From positions 1 to 41,496 of the forward strand of contig AJWJ01000173.1 of assembly GCA_000277445.1 (NCBI GenBank): DNA of 41,496 bases, read 5' to 3'. Source of the DNA: Polysphondylium violaceum (Eukaryota; Evosea; Eumycetozoa; Dictyosteliales; Dictyosteliaceae). The position numbers were made by a program, and so were the translations under genes. The notes below the pieces were generated by a model. It saw only the letters and a list, made by a program, of their open reading frames with translations. It was not told the DNA's origin and made no database searches. How positions within the stretch are numbered: position 1 is the first letter of the stretch; every line of letters begins with the position of its first letter. This document shows, piece by piece, positions 19,056 to 30,628 of this stretch.

Positions 19056-20085
19056 TTTTGTAGTTTTTATTTTTGTTGAAAATTATTGTGTGAAATTTCC
19101 CTTTATATTGATATATTCTTTTTTTATTAAAACTTAAAAATATTCCACGTAAGATATATAAATTGATATGCCAAGGTTTAAATTTAAAAAAAAAATATGA
19201 AATAAAATATTATTGGCTGTAATTAAAGAGCAAGGAAAAAGAGAAGACGAAAATAAAACAAATTAACAAGTACACACACACAAACTATTTTTTGCGGGGG
19301 ATTGGGGTGTCCAAAAATTAATTTTCACAGACAAAAAAAAAATAATTGGATAAATTTTTTTGTCCAATATATATATATCTATAGAGATTTGCTAAAGATA
19401 AAGGTTATTTAATACCCATATAAGCCAATTTTATAAATACTGATAGAGGGTAAAAACAAAAAAAAAAAAAAAAAAACAAACTAATCGTTTAATTCAGGTT
19501 GAAAATAAATGCACAAACACACAAATTATAAATTATAAATTGCTCTATGTTTTATATATCTAGACGCAGCTAGTAGTATTTGTTGTTGTTGTTTAATATG
19601 TATATGTGTGTCGGAAATGTTTACACATTCATAAATGAGATATATGTTTTTAAATTTAGCTTTGATTTTATGTATTCGCGCGAGAGGAGGTAATAAAAAT
19701 CCTATTCTATATATATATAATCGTGTATATATTTATCCACAAATGCTAGTGATGGTGTATACATGTGTGTCTAGAGATTTCAAGTATGGGGTGGGGTTAT
19801 GTAGAGAGTATGATGAAGTTGGAAATGTGGGGTGGTAAAAAACAAATAATGGTAAATATACCAAAACAAGTAAACGCGTGGGTGTGGTGAGATGTGGGAC
19901 TAAAAATAAAATTTTGAGTAAAATGAAAAAACAATCAAAATAGTAACAATACTACTATTATCATCATCATTTTATCAGTATTTATATTCATTTTATCCAC
20001 CTCTGATGTTTTAATTTAAATTACAAAACTATTGAAAAATATAAATATAATTAATTTTATCTCTTTTCGATGGAGCAATTTTATA
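19056..20085 (-). promoter_or_regulatory. Upstream region of F-box/SPRY gene with G-box-like runs
   Basis: About 1 kb without a convincing gene. On the plus strand it carries G/T-rich runs such as GCGGGGGATTGGGGTGTCC (19297-19315), GTGTGTCGGAAATG and CGTGGGTGTGGTGAGATG (19876-19893). These resemble the GT-rich G-boxes bound by the dictyostelid factor GBF at cAMP-induced genes. The gene they would serve lies to the left on the minus strand. A 67-codon ATG frame at 19635-19838 is judged chance. The right end, up to 20085, is the Maf1 3' UTR. Confidence 0.35.
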
Positions 20086-21160
20086 TTAATTCATCTCCAT
20101 TTCAAAATCATTATCATCACCGTGGTAATAATAGTCTTCGCTAAAATTTTGGTTTTTTTTTTTTTGTTTTCAGAGTGAGATGTGTGAGTGTGTCAGTATA
20201 TAGTGCATTTTCGGATGTTTTTGGAATAATGTCATAATTAAAATAAAAAAATAGAAAAAAACACATACATATCTTCATCATCTATAATCTCTGCCATTCT
20301 CGGGTTGCTAGAGTCCAAAATTGGCAATTTACTTAATAATTTGCATTTGAAAAATATAATTCTTTTCATCGATCTATTATAGAAAAAATAATTAAAACTC
20401 CATCTGTTTTAAATTAAATAGTGGCGATGATTATTAGTAAAACTGAATTTAATTATAAACACACACAAATACCAAATTATTTGAAAATTACTATAAAGGA
20501 AAAAAAATGAAAAAATGAAAAACAAAATAATATTTACAAAATTCCAAATTCAGTGAAAGGGTCGTTGGACTCGGGTATATAGGAATATATTTCACATTTG
20601 TCCAAATCAATCTCTTGGTCGAGGGTGGGCCAGAGCTTGCCTTCAAATTCGGTGGCATAGTTTTTAATAATGCCTGAGAATGTGGTGTTTATCGAGTTTG
20701 TCACCAACGCCAAACTGGGCTCACGTCTAAATTGATCGGGCTTCGAATCACTGAAATCATAGTCTGGAAAAGAGGCGTTGAGTGTTTGTATGAGATAGAT
20801 CATTGTCTTTCTACTCGAACTGCTCGAGAGGGGGCCAAAGGGCGACACGCCATAGCTGTTGTTAGAGGGCGACACCGAGTATGCCGCATTGTAACTCGTG
20901 CCCATGGCAGCAGCAGTTGGTGTCGAACCAAGTGTGTTTGAATCGATATTTAAACCCGCACCCAATAAGCCATTGTTTTTGTTGGCAGACGTCGACAGGA
21001 TTTCCAACTCCCTGTCCAAGGATTTCATAATCTTTTTATCCGAGCCAGCGGCCTTGCAGCTGTATGCCTCCAGTGATCCCCTAACGATTGAATCACCCAA
21101 ATCTATTGAGTCCAAATACGAATTCAATCCAACCAAATTGATCAAATCTATATATTTCAT
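20086..21160 (-). CDS. maf1: Maf1, repressor of RNA polymerase III
   Basis: Exons 21160-20538, 20403-20269 and 20140-20086 encode 270 residues. The last two are short, but their phases agree and they complete the protein. The N-terminal Maf1 box is plain: IVRGSLEAYSCKAAGSDKK, as in human RIESYSCKMAGDDK. After a Ser/Ala/Asn linker come SRKTMIYLIQTLNASFPDYD, then DQFRREPSLALVTNSIN and CEIYSYIPESNDPF. The second exon gives WSFNYFFYNRSMKRIIFFKC, the most conserved block of the family. The tail is acidic (DDEDIEDYYYHGDDNDF), as in other Maf1 proteins. Maf1 binds Pol III and Brf1 in stress or starvation to stop tRNA and 5S synthesis. It is controlled by TORC1-dependent phosphorylation, and the Ser-rich linker is the likely target. 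Starvation triggers development in dictyostelids, so this is a plausible switch gene there. Confidence 0.95.
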
Positions 21161-21561
21161 GTTTTTTTGTTTTTCTGTTTTTTTCTGTTTTTTTGAAATT
21201 TCAATCTATATTTATTTTCGTCTGTCGTAATTTAATTTACTGTTTTACAACTATTTTGATCAAATTCTTTTACTATTTACTGCTTTACTGCTTTACTACT
21301 GTGTACAATTACACTAAAAATACAACAACTTTCACTACTATACAACAAAAAGAACGCGATGCAAAAATAAAACTATTAATATAGCAAACTATATATAGAA
21401 TTTAAAAGAAAAGATGTAATCTGTGATATTGAGAGGATATTAATTCTTGATTATACAGGATATATGTGCATATATAAATAAAGACGCGAGGTAATATGAA
21501 ATGACAACGTTGGCAATATGTCTCTAAAACAAATAGGGTGTGGTGAAATTTATCATTTGAT

Positions 21562-21592
<31 letters not shown>

Positions 21593-21797
21593 ATTTTTAA
21601 TTTTTTTAAATTTTTTTGTTGATTTTTTTTTTTTTCATTTTATTCAGATAAACAATCACCACCACGCCTCAATCAAGCAAGCCTCGTCTTTTTGATCAAA
21701 GTTGACATATCCCAGGGAATATAGATAGATTGTAGTTGTGTGATACCTATTATTTATTCAAACTTTATATATTTAAAAGTCTTGTATTTCTGCAAAG
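21161..21797. other. Divergent promoter region, Maf1 and AP-3 mu
   Basis: A 637-bp region between two divergent starts. It has a T-rich tract of about 30 bases at 21561-21591 and further T-runs to 21636. The right part, 21650-21797, precedes the short first exon of AP-3 mu. No other gene was seen. Confidence 0.5.
21561..21636. repeat. Poly(T) tract
   Basis: Long homopolymer T runs broken by a few C, A and G bases. These are nucleosome-excluding sequences common upstream of dictyostelid genes. Confidence 0.7.
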
Positions 21798-23408
21798 ATG
21801 TTGAGTAGTTTATTTATATTATCTGATACAGGGTAAGGGTTCTTGTGTGATCACTATCACTATCTATCGCTACTATCATAGTTGTAGATTCTAATCTATA
21901 TATCTACTCTATCTATCTAATAAAGAGATATTTTAATTGAAAAACATTGGAAAGGTTTAATTAATAGAACAATATGCGAATATTTTTGGGATCAAGTATT
22001 GGCATCTAAGAAAAGCAATGGAAGCATTCCCCCCATTATTTCCACACCCAAATACTATTTAATCAATATTCAAAGAGATAAAGTTTACTTTTTAGCCGTG
22101 CTTCAATCAGAGGTACAACCACTATTGGTCATAGACTTTTTACAGAGAATATATGAAACCTTTGTATCTTATTTTGGTTCTACAATTACAGATGGTTCCA
22201 TTAAAGATCATTTTGTTCATGTTTATCAACTTTTGGATGAAATGGGTGACAATGGTTTCCCTTTTACTACAGAATTAAACTTTTTAAAGGAAATGATCAA
22301 ACCAACTGGTGTATTATCAAGTGTAATCTCTGGTGTTACTGGTTCTTCAAATGTTACAGATGCTTTACCAAGTATTTATTACTATTATAATTTATTACTT
22401 GTGATGATATCACTGTCATATCAAATATTAACTATATTTCATAATCATAATCATCATTATTATTACTATTAGATGGTTCATTAGGAGCTATCAATTGGCG
22501 TAAAACTGGTATTAAATATGCATCAAATGAAATATTTTTCGATGTTATTGAAGAAATTGATTGTATTATTGATAAGTACATATCTACTCTATTATTATCT
22601 ATTTAGACTCACTCTCATATGCATAGATACTAATAATATCAAAAAACTAAAATAGTAATGGACATATGGTATCTTGTGAAGTTAATGGAGAAATATTGGT
22701 TAATTGTAAACTTAGTGGAATGCCAGATTTAACATTGACATTTAATAATCCAAGAATGTTGGATGACGTTAGTTTTCATCCATGTGTAAGATATTCTAAA
22801 TGGGAAAATGACAGAGTATTGAGTTTTATACCACCCGATGGTCAATTTAAATTATTTACTTATAGAGTTAAAGGTGTCACTCAGTTACCATTGTTTGTCA
22901 AACCACAAATATCATTTGGCGAGGGTGGTGGACGTGTCAATGTGTCTGTAGGCCCCAAGGTCACAAACTTTGGCCCTCAACAAAGTAAAACCGTCATTGA
23001 AGACGTCATGGTCACCATCCCATTTTCAAAATCTGTCAGCACAACAAACCTCACTTGCAACGTCGGCTCCTACAGCATGGAGGAAGCCACCAAGGTGTGT
23101 AAATGGAATATTGGTAAAATCCCCAAAGAAAGATCCCCCCTTCTCTCTGGCTACGTGAATTTAATTCCAGGCCAACCAGCTCCCGAATCAAACCCCTCTC
23201 TTTTGGTTCAATTCAAGATCACTGGTTTTGCTATTTCTGGTTTATCTGTATGTGCTCTTATTACTATTTTTATGTCTATCTTTTATTTATTCTATACTAA
23301 TCATCGTTTTCCCTCTAGATCGATGTTCTCACTTGTAGTGAAGCTTATAAACCATACAAGGGTGTTAGAGCAATCACCAAAGCAGGTAAATTCCAAGTTC
23401 GTGCTTAA
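21798..23408 (+). CDS. apm3: AP-3 clathrin-adaptor complex, mu subunit
   Basis: Five exons, 21798-21832, 21926-22371, 22473-22575, 22656-23247 and 23319-23408, encode 421 residues (human AP3M1 has 418). The first exon is 35 nt and supplies MLSSLFILSDTG. The longin domain covers residues 1-140 (GDILIEKHWKGLI, PPIISTPKYYLINIQRDKV, ITGSSNVTDALP). The mu-homology domain covers about 160-421. It includes NWRKTGIKYASNEIFFDVIE, LSGMPDLTLTFNNPRMLDD, DRVLSFIPPDGQFKL, NPSLLVQFKI and the closing TKAGKFQVRA, all typical of AP-3 rather than AP-1 or AP-2. The subunit binds tyrosine sorting signals and directs cargo to lysosomes or, in dictyostelids, contractile vacuole and lysosome-related compartments. 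Exon 4 is GC-richer than the rest, with more C-ending codons. Confidence 0.96.
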
Positions 23409-24929
23409 GCCCCAAAAAATCTTAATAAAAATCTTTTTGAAAAAAAAAATACAACGTCGTGTAAAAAGGATGATATCATACAACGCGCGGGTCCCCAAAA
23501 AGCAAGAATCTTTGGGATGTGTGATTTTTTATACCACTTCTTCTTTTTTTAACAAAAAAAAAAATCTCTGGGGAATTTTTCTTTTTTTTTTTTAGCTGCC
23601 AACACCCCTAGTTACTCATTGAGCACAAAAAGATTTCGTGCGATGAATCACTCAATAAAAAAAAATAGTGAGAATTTTCAAATTTCATAAAAAATGAACA
23701 TGTCCAACGAATTTTTTTTTTTTATTTTATTTCACACATTGCATCTACACATACAAACAAGCAGCTTTATAGATAACAGCTCCTCTCTAAGAGAAACAGA
23801 GAACCAGCAGATTCACTCAACAGCATTTCATTGTCGTGGCGAGTTACTACTATTTATAAATTCTTTTCATACTATTCTATAAAGAATACGAGAAGGTATA
23901 GTATTAGCAGCAGTGAGCACTCACCAATTAGTTGCACATTTTCGAGGATCTTTGTGTTTATGTGTTGTGTTTCTTGTGTGTGGCGCACCCATCACACTAG
24001 TATTAGTGCCCTCCGTCCCTATTATTAGAAGATCTATATAGTAGTGTGTGGTGTGTGCATTGTATGAAAAAAAAAAAAAATCTAAAGAGACCCAACCCCA
24101 CACCACCACACTATATTTAAAAACAGCCAATTTACAACATCCATTGTACCAACACCCATCATATATGACTAGAGGTACAAAATATTTACGTTAGAATTTG
24201 GTGATATGTTTTTTTGGATAAAACCTATTTTCACTATAATTATCATAACATACCTCACACTTTGATCGTTGGAAAAAAAAAAAAATGAAAAAAAAAAAAA
24301 AAAACCTATTTTTATCTATATCATTTATATAAATTATCCTTTTTTATTTTCCTCATAAAGAACAGCCCAATAAAAAATACATTTGAATCAACCCCCATTC
24401 AGTGCATTTTATATCCATTTTATCAAAAACACACATACATGCACACCACACTCTCACACCACACACAAGGGCAAAAAATCACCCCATTCTTTAATGAATT
24501 TAATCAACCAAGCAAAGTAACAACAACAATAGCAACAACAAAACCATTTTATTGTTTAATTAAACAAACTACACACCAATAATATACACATACTTTTTTA
24601 ACAGATAATAGCTTTTTGATATAATTTTATATAATACCTCCCCACGCCACGTCCTCATCGCACACACTCTCACACTCACATACAAATAGAGCTATTCATC
24701 AAAAAACATAAGAAAAGATAAAGAAAAACACACACCCTCCCAAAATTCACACACCCGCATAAAAAAGATAAAAATTTTTATTTCAATTTAGTTTAGTTTA
24801 GTTTAGTCCAGTTATCCCTTACCTCTTTTGTTTAGTTTTTGATATTGTCTCATTTGCCCAATATTAACTAAACGACTCATCACACATCAACAAACTCACT
24901 CACACACATTATACAGATATATAGAAAGG
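23409..24929 (+). promoter_or_regulatory. AP-3 mu 3' end and long C/A-rich leader of the ATF6-like gene
   Basis: About 1.5 kb with no supported gene. The first 250 bases are the AP-3 mu 3' UTR, with several A/T runs. From about 24090 to 24929 the plus strand is poor in G and rich in A and C: ACCCCACACCACCACAC (24096-24112), CACACCACACTCTCACACC near 24440, many CACACA runs, and four tandem TTTAG units near 24788-24807. C/A-rich on the gene's own strand means GT-rich on the other, matching G-box-like sites. Part of this stretch may be a long 5' UTR. Confidence 0.4.
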
Positions 24930-25779
24930 ATGGATTCTCACGATATTATAAGTTCAACAATGATCCCATCAAAGGACGAGTTGATCAATCAACAGCAAAA
25001 CAACTGCAGTAATAATAATAATAATAATAATAATGGCCAACAACAGATGTTTAATAGCCAATCTACATTTGACGAAGATATCTTTGTCAATTGCTTTTTA
25101 ACCGATGATATTCAATTGGGACAAGATCAATTTCTTTTTAACAATGATAATTTACAACAACCACAATATCAAGTCATTGATACCCAACAACCACAACAAT
25201 ATATTGATACACAATATCAACCAACTACAACAGTTGCCCAACAACCAATGGATTGTCAATCTGTAAACAACACAAATCCAGTAGAGGCAGGATCATCAAA
25301 TCCCAGTTCACCAATGATTGTACCAAATTGTTCAAATCAAAGTCCATACGAATCACCAGAAGTAAATTATGATCAAATTCCAAATATGATTCAATATACA
25401 GATTGCTTAGTTAATCCATTTATCGATCAAATTGGGTATGTTTAGTTTAATTATTATTATAATCTTAACCAGACTCTAACTTTTTTTTTTTCTCTCTCAT
25501 TAGAAATAATAATGGTGAAATTTTGAATACAGATAATGCCAATAACTATAGTGGTGAAGAGTCATCATCATCGAATAACATGCAAGTCACAGAAACTATT
25601 GATTATCAATATTACGAATCACCATCATCTGCATCATTAACACCAACTAATCCATCATCACCATCACATTCTTCAGGTGAAGGTTCTAAAAAATACAGTA
25701 CTGAAGAGAAATATATAAACAACAAAAAGAGAACAAATGATTCTAGAGTTCAAAATGGTAAGTTGGGGAAATTTAAAAA

Positions 25780-25850
<71 letters not shown>

Positions 25851-27186
25851 TACTAATTCAACAATATCATTAGTCGTTCAACCTTTATCAAGAGAAGAAT
25901 TATTAAAAATTGCAGGTAAAGAACCAGTTAAAGTCTCTGATATTCCAACAAATTCAGGTGACGACGAAAGAACAGTGAAAAAACAAAGAAGATTAATTAA
26001 AAATAGAGAAAGTGCACAACTATCTAGAATGAGAAAGAAGATTTACATTGAAGATCTCGAGAAAAAGATCAGTGATCTTACCGATGATAATACATCGCTA
26101 AAAGAAGAAGTTGTCTATCTCCAAAGTTTAGTTAAACAATTGGCTGGAGATGATTTCCAATTCAATAATAATAATTCTGGTCATAAAGTAATTGACATTA
26201 GTGTAAATAATAACAACAACAGTAACAACTACAACAACAACAGCAATATCAACAACATCAACAAAGCTAAAAATGTCAAAGCTGCAGGTGTTTGTTTATT
26301 GATTATATTCTTTTCTTTTGGTGTATTTTTCCAAAACCCACAACAAGCACCAAACTTTAATAGCGGCTCCAACAGAGCCCTCGCCTCTTTTGATAATATC
26401 GAAAGATCAGCAACCACCCATAGTTTACTCTCTTTACCCTCTGCCACTGACGATTCCTCTGATCAAGTTAAAACCCCGCGTATAAATTCCTTGGATAATC
26501 TTGTACTTTCCGATGTCCCTCATTTAGATTTATCAACACCAACCACTCCTAGATCACCCTCACCCAAAACAATTCCAACCTCTTCAGCCTCTTCAACCAC
26601 TGGTGGATCATCATCATCAGCATTCCAACAAAATACGCCAACAATAGGAGCTAAGAGAGCAATATCCCCCGATGATAATTCTCACAGGAAGAGAATGAGA
26701 ATTACAAGTGAGGATGACTATTTCATCTATGACAGCGATGTTGAAGATGAAATTCAAACTCTTCCAATGTCCCCACAATTACCAGTTAGCCCAAGAATTA
26801 ATATTGATTTAAATAACAATAATAATAATAACAACAACTTCAATAATAATGACGAAAACAATCTTTTAGATAGAATTGATATCAATGGATCCAATCTTTC
26901 TTCATACATTGTTTGTGCAAATTCACCAAGAATCGTGTCCAACAATATCACTCAAACCACTGAAAACATTTTAAATTCCAATTCATCCTCACCCCTTACG
27001 ATTGGATTATTGTTACCAGCTGACTCTTTAAATTTGAATGTTGATCACAGAATCAGTGACAGATCCATTTTAGAAGTTACTTGTCAAGTATTAAATATCA
27101 GAGTATTGAACAACATTGCCGACTCTGCTGCTTCTGCCTCTACTGGTGCAAACGTTGATAGCCAACATTCAATGATAACCTTGTAA
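24930..27186 (+). CDS. ATF6-like membrane-tethered bZIP transcription factor
   Basis: Exons 24930-25435, 25504-25757 and 25874-27186 encode 690 residues. Residues 1-285 are an Asn/Gln/Ser/Pro-rich activation-type region. The bZIP spans about 289-345, with basic region RRLIKNRESAQLSRMRKK and a leucine zipper with heptad Leu/Val residues. The basic region is closest to ATF6 and to plant bZIP17/28. A single membrane helix lies at about 390-406 (AAGVCLLIIFFSFGVFF), followed by SNRALASF, an RxLx site that Site-1 protease could cut. The luminal part (about 285 residues) has exactly two Cys. Its end, LTIGLLLPADSLNLNV...ILEVTCQVLNIRVL (Cys657), matches the ATF6 luminal block with DCQVMDTRIL. Likely role: ER-stress sensor freed by Golgi proteolysis to enter the nucleus. 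Intron 2 carries a long AAT repeat. Assignment to ATF6 rather than CREB3 rests on that luminal block. Confidence 0.9.
25781..25851 (+). repeat. (TAA)n microsatellite inside intron 2 of the ATF6-like gene
   Basis: About 23 uninterrupted TAA/AAT units lie between donor GTAAGT (25758) and acceptor TTAG (25873). Read through from exon 2, the repeat is in the Asn frame and is followed by a stop a few codons later. Retention would therefore give a truncated protein with a poly-Asn tail and no bZIP. Confidence 0.85.
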
Positions 27187-27863
27187 AATCACCCCCTTTT
27201 CTCCCAACAACAATACAATTATATTCTTTTTTTTTATATTATTTCTTTCTTTTTTCTTTTGGTTTTAAAATAAATAATTCATTTTATTGTTATAATAATT
27301 AAAAAAAAAAAAAAGTATTGGAAAATAAGAATCATGGGCGACAGATGAATTACTTATTTGATCCTTACGAGTTTGAATATGACTTGTTTATTTGATTATT
27401 ATTTCTATTTCTATTACTATTATTTTTATTATAATTACAAAATATTATGATTAGTATTGTTTGTATCACTTTCCACATCAGTTTGTTCCTCTCTATCATT
27501 TTCTTTCTCTTGATCACTATTTCTATCATTATCAAAAGATATTTAAAATAGTCTAGATAATATTTTTTTTGAATAAGACTATCTTTAATTAAATTAATTT
27601 GATTAATTGAGACTGATGAGATATTTTTTGAATTTGATGATAAATATCAACGTTGGATTTTAATATTAAAATAACGAAATATTAGAGTGTTGATGTGTTG
27701 ATTTTAGAGGTTATAATATTACAATTTATTCTTACAATGCTTTGGAAACAAAAAAAAAAAAAGAAATTTATAAAGCAATTGATAAATAATAATTAAGTTA
27801 TTCTGAAAAAGATAGATATGTGTGTATGTGGGGTGTGCGACGGCATGTATATATGTTGAGATA
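27187..27863. other. Intergenic region between convergent ATF6-like and RhoGAP genes
   Basis: Both 3' UTRs lie here. A minus-strand open stretch at about 27434-27546 encodes some 34 Asp/Glu/Asn-rich residues, but it has no start and no acceptor that joins it to a gene. A G/T-rich run lies at 27816-27842. No gene is called. Confidence 0.5.
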
Positions 27864-29263
27864 TTAAACTTCTAAAGCAATTGATCTTGATTCTCTTCTA
27901 CTAACAGAAACCTTGTGATTTAATACATTGTGAAGAAATTGTACGCATTTTTGTGACATGACTAAACCTTCCATGGGGTTAGAGCTAGAGACATCATAGA
28001 GATTGGGTGCAACGACAATAGCTAAAAGATGGATATAGATATTAATAATTAATGTTGTTGTTCATATTATTATAATTAAAATATTTACCTAAATTTTGAG
28101 CAGTCATCTTGTTGACATCTGAATACTCTGATACTTGTAATAATAAATTCATTAACCAATGTAAAAGACCTTTTTGTGGTTCTGGTAACATATTGACTGC
28201 TTGAACACATTCGTCGACGTCTGTACTATAAAATATCTTTTCTGTTGGAATTGAGTTAAGTATTGGTGTTGGTAATTCTCTATACCAAATCTAATTGTTA
28301 TTATTATTTATGATGATAATGATAATTGATGATTAGTATATTTATCTATATATTATAATTTACTATGTTCCTCTTACCTTAATTAAAGAGGCAATGGTAT
28401 TAATATCGGTACTTGATGTAAATTCATTTTTGTTCATAGATTCTTTAAGACGTTTGATTTCAGTTTGTTCACCAGCTAAACGGAAAATACCCTCTTGTTG
28501 TAATCCACCACCGTCAATCAAAGATCTTTTCATCAAAACTAAAATTTGTGGTACTCTGTAACCATCGTCATCTACACATTCCAATGATAATGGATCAACA
28601 CCAAAAACACCTGTTTCACATCTAATCTTTACTGTTAGGAAATGACTAGCTCCACCTTCAATCTTTAAAACTACTTTATGATTTGTATTTAATTTTTGAT
28701 TCACTATTAGCTTAACTTTGACAGTCTTTGATTTACCCTATAGTTGTTTTTGTGTTTGAGTATATTGGTTGTTGTTGGTGTTTGTAAACATATTAATATA
28801 TGATGCATCATATCCATATAATCTAAAATGTGTATATACTTTATCAATTGAACCTGAAGAAGGACTAAAACTAAGTTGAAATTCTTTGGGTTGAAGAGGC
28901 TCCAAATGAAACTTTAACTTTGCCTTATTCATATTTACTATAGTGAATTGATCTTGAACTACACACTTCAATGGACATGGTTTTTCACCAAGATTAAAAT
29001 CTAAAACATTTTTGGATATCTATGTAATTTGATCATGTGATTAGATGTGATTGATGATGATAATGATGATTAATATGAGTGTTTGAGAGAGATAAAAACA
29101 AGCATCAATCAATGATTGTGTATGTATGTATGTGTGCATGCTAAAAATAAATTACCTCTACACCTCCATTGCTATTATTGTGGCTTAAATCGTTCATAGT
29201 AGGCTTAGCCTTATAATCTATGGATTCGACAGGGGATGTACCTTTACTAGAGGAAGATCCCAT
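27864..29263 (-). CDS. RhoGAP with ASH/MSP-like domain and N-myristoylation signal
   Basis: Five exons: 29263-29156, 29019-28840, 28737-28378, 28290-28089 and 28021-27864, encoding 335 residues. The protein begins MGSSSSKGT, a textbook N-myristoylation start with the Src-like Ser/Lys pattern. Residues about 37-135 form an immunoglobulin-like ASH/MSP module: NLGEKPCPLKCVVQDQFTI, FQLSFSPSSGSIDKGKSKT, GGASHFLTVKI. A RhoGAP domain covers about 145-330. It has arginine finger Arg182 in GLQQEGIFRLAGEQ, then LIKIWYRELPTPIL, NKMTAQNLAIVVAPNLY and CVQFLHNVL. The pairing of ASH with RhoGAP recalls OCRL/INPP5B, but no phosphatase is present. It should switch off a Rac/Rho GTPase at a membrane. Intron 2 is nearly free of stops; its only in-frame stop is part of the TATAG acceptor. 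Confidence 0.9.
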
Positions 29264-30040
29264 TTTCTTTTTAGAAGAGAGTATTGAAATAATTCTTTTG
29301 TTGTATTAATGATTATATATTTTCTTCTTTTTTATTATGTTGTGTAAATATATTGATTGAAACAAATATACAACACACACGCTAATGAAAAAAAGATGAT
29401 GAAAATATATATTTGTGGGGGGAGTGGATAAAGGGGGTGAGTGTGAGGAAAGGAGTGTATAATTATAAATACAAATATTTGTTAGTGTTTGTGTGAGTGA
29501 GTGTTAAGTGTTATAGGGGTGGAGGTAGACGTGGGTATTTTGGGTGTTTGTTGGGTTGTTGCACACCTTGCGAAAAAATCTCAAAAAAAGACTACACTGA
29601 TGAAAAAAAATCAACAAAAAAAAAGTAAAAAAAAAAAATAGAAAAAATAAAAACATACTCTTTTTTGCAGAGTGATGGTGATGTGAAAGGTGTTTATTAG
29701 TTTATTAGTTTCTCTTCACCATCCATGTTATGATGTTTAATAATTATTATTATTATTGCTAAATTGAAACCTTATCACAAAGTTACTATTATTCCTATCT
29801 ACCATGTCACTCTTTTAAATGGGTGTGGTAAATATGGGGTGAAAATAAAATACTCACAAAAACAAAAAAAAAAAAAACAAAACAACACTCTATTGATATT
29901 TTATATATCTCTGTTTATTCTGTTTGGATCACCATCATCATTCACATCAAAACATATCTTTTCATACAATTGGGTATTTTCAAAAAATCTATATTTTTTA
30001 TAGATAGTAGTAAATCTTGTGTACATCAATACTTTAGTAA
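29264..30040 (-). promoter_or_regulatory. Upstream region of RhoGAP gene with GT-rich runs
   Basis: No gene seen. The plus strand is strongly G/T-rich at 29414-29560 (GTGGGGGGAGTGG, GGGGTGGAGGTAGACGTGGG, GGGTGTTTGTTGGG), so the RhoGAP strand is C/A-rich. This again resembles G-box clusters. Beyond 29580 come A-runs and the promoter of the plus-strand gene at 30041. Confidence 0.35.
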
Positions 30041-30537
30041 ATGACTCACGCAATAACTCAAAAAAATAGAATGAGAGAAATAACAAATTACATTCCCTTT
30101 GTCATACAAGGTGACACTTTTGAAACTATTTTGGCGCCAATAGGTCATCCACAAATGGTTCAATTGGTGTTTCCGTTTGAATCCAAACAATGGATGCGAT
30201 ATAAAATTTATGGAAAAAGTAGGATTAATATCATTTGTATAATTGGTATAGGAATAGTGTGTTCGTAAAACTAATAATATTTATTATTCTCAGATGGTGC
30301 ATTACAAATTATAGAATCAGGTCCAAATGCCCAACCACCAATAGGCCCAAGTAAATTATTTCCTGTGGACGAATTTAGTTTTTGGATTTCAATAGATATT
30401 TATAAAAGAGATGAACACAATTTTGTTGAAACTGTAAAGATTAAGAGGTCAAGTGTGATGGGTTATCGTGTAATATTTCTCATGAATCAATATTAAAATG
30501 CAACACTCCGCCACCACAAATAGATATGGATTTGTAA
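30041..30537 (+). CDS. Unknown small protein, 3' end in two competing frames
   Basis: Exon 1 is 30041-30218 (ATG, then HAITQKNRMREITNYIPFVI). A GTAGGA donor and CTCAG acceptor join it in phase 1 to exon 2 from 30294 (NGALQIIESGPNAQPPIGP). The straightforward model stops at 30496 and has 126 residues, with beta-rich, aromatic-rich content and no membrane helix or motif I know. However, the sequence from 30448 to 30537 is also open in another frame and reads more like protein (VKCDGLSCNISHES, then a Pro-rich tail ending at TAA). Removing an intron 30351-30445 (GTAAAT...TTAAG) would join that frame cleanly. So either splicing is alternative, or a one-base error lies near 30445. I do not recognise the family. 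Confidence 0.55.
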
Positions 30538-30628
30538 AATATAAAGATATCATCTAATCATAATAAATACGAGTCAGCATATGTAATAGCAACAACAGCA
30601 ACAACACAGGTGGAGTATTAATATTTAT

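Noticed and set aside
19635-19838. ATG frame of 67 codons on the plus strand
   Set aside because: It lies inside the GT-rich upstream region of the F-box gene, has no splice support or domain, and its composition follows the GT skew.
27434-27546. About 34 Asp/Glu/Asn-rich codons on the minus strand
   Set aside because: Composition is gene-like, but a stop lies just upstream, no acceptor fits, and no neighbour can be joined to it.
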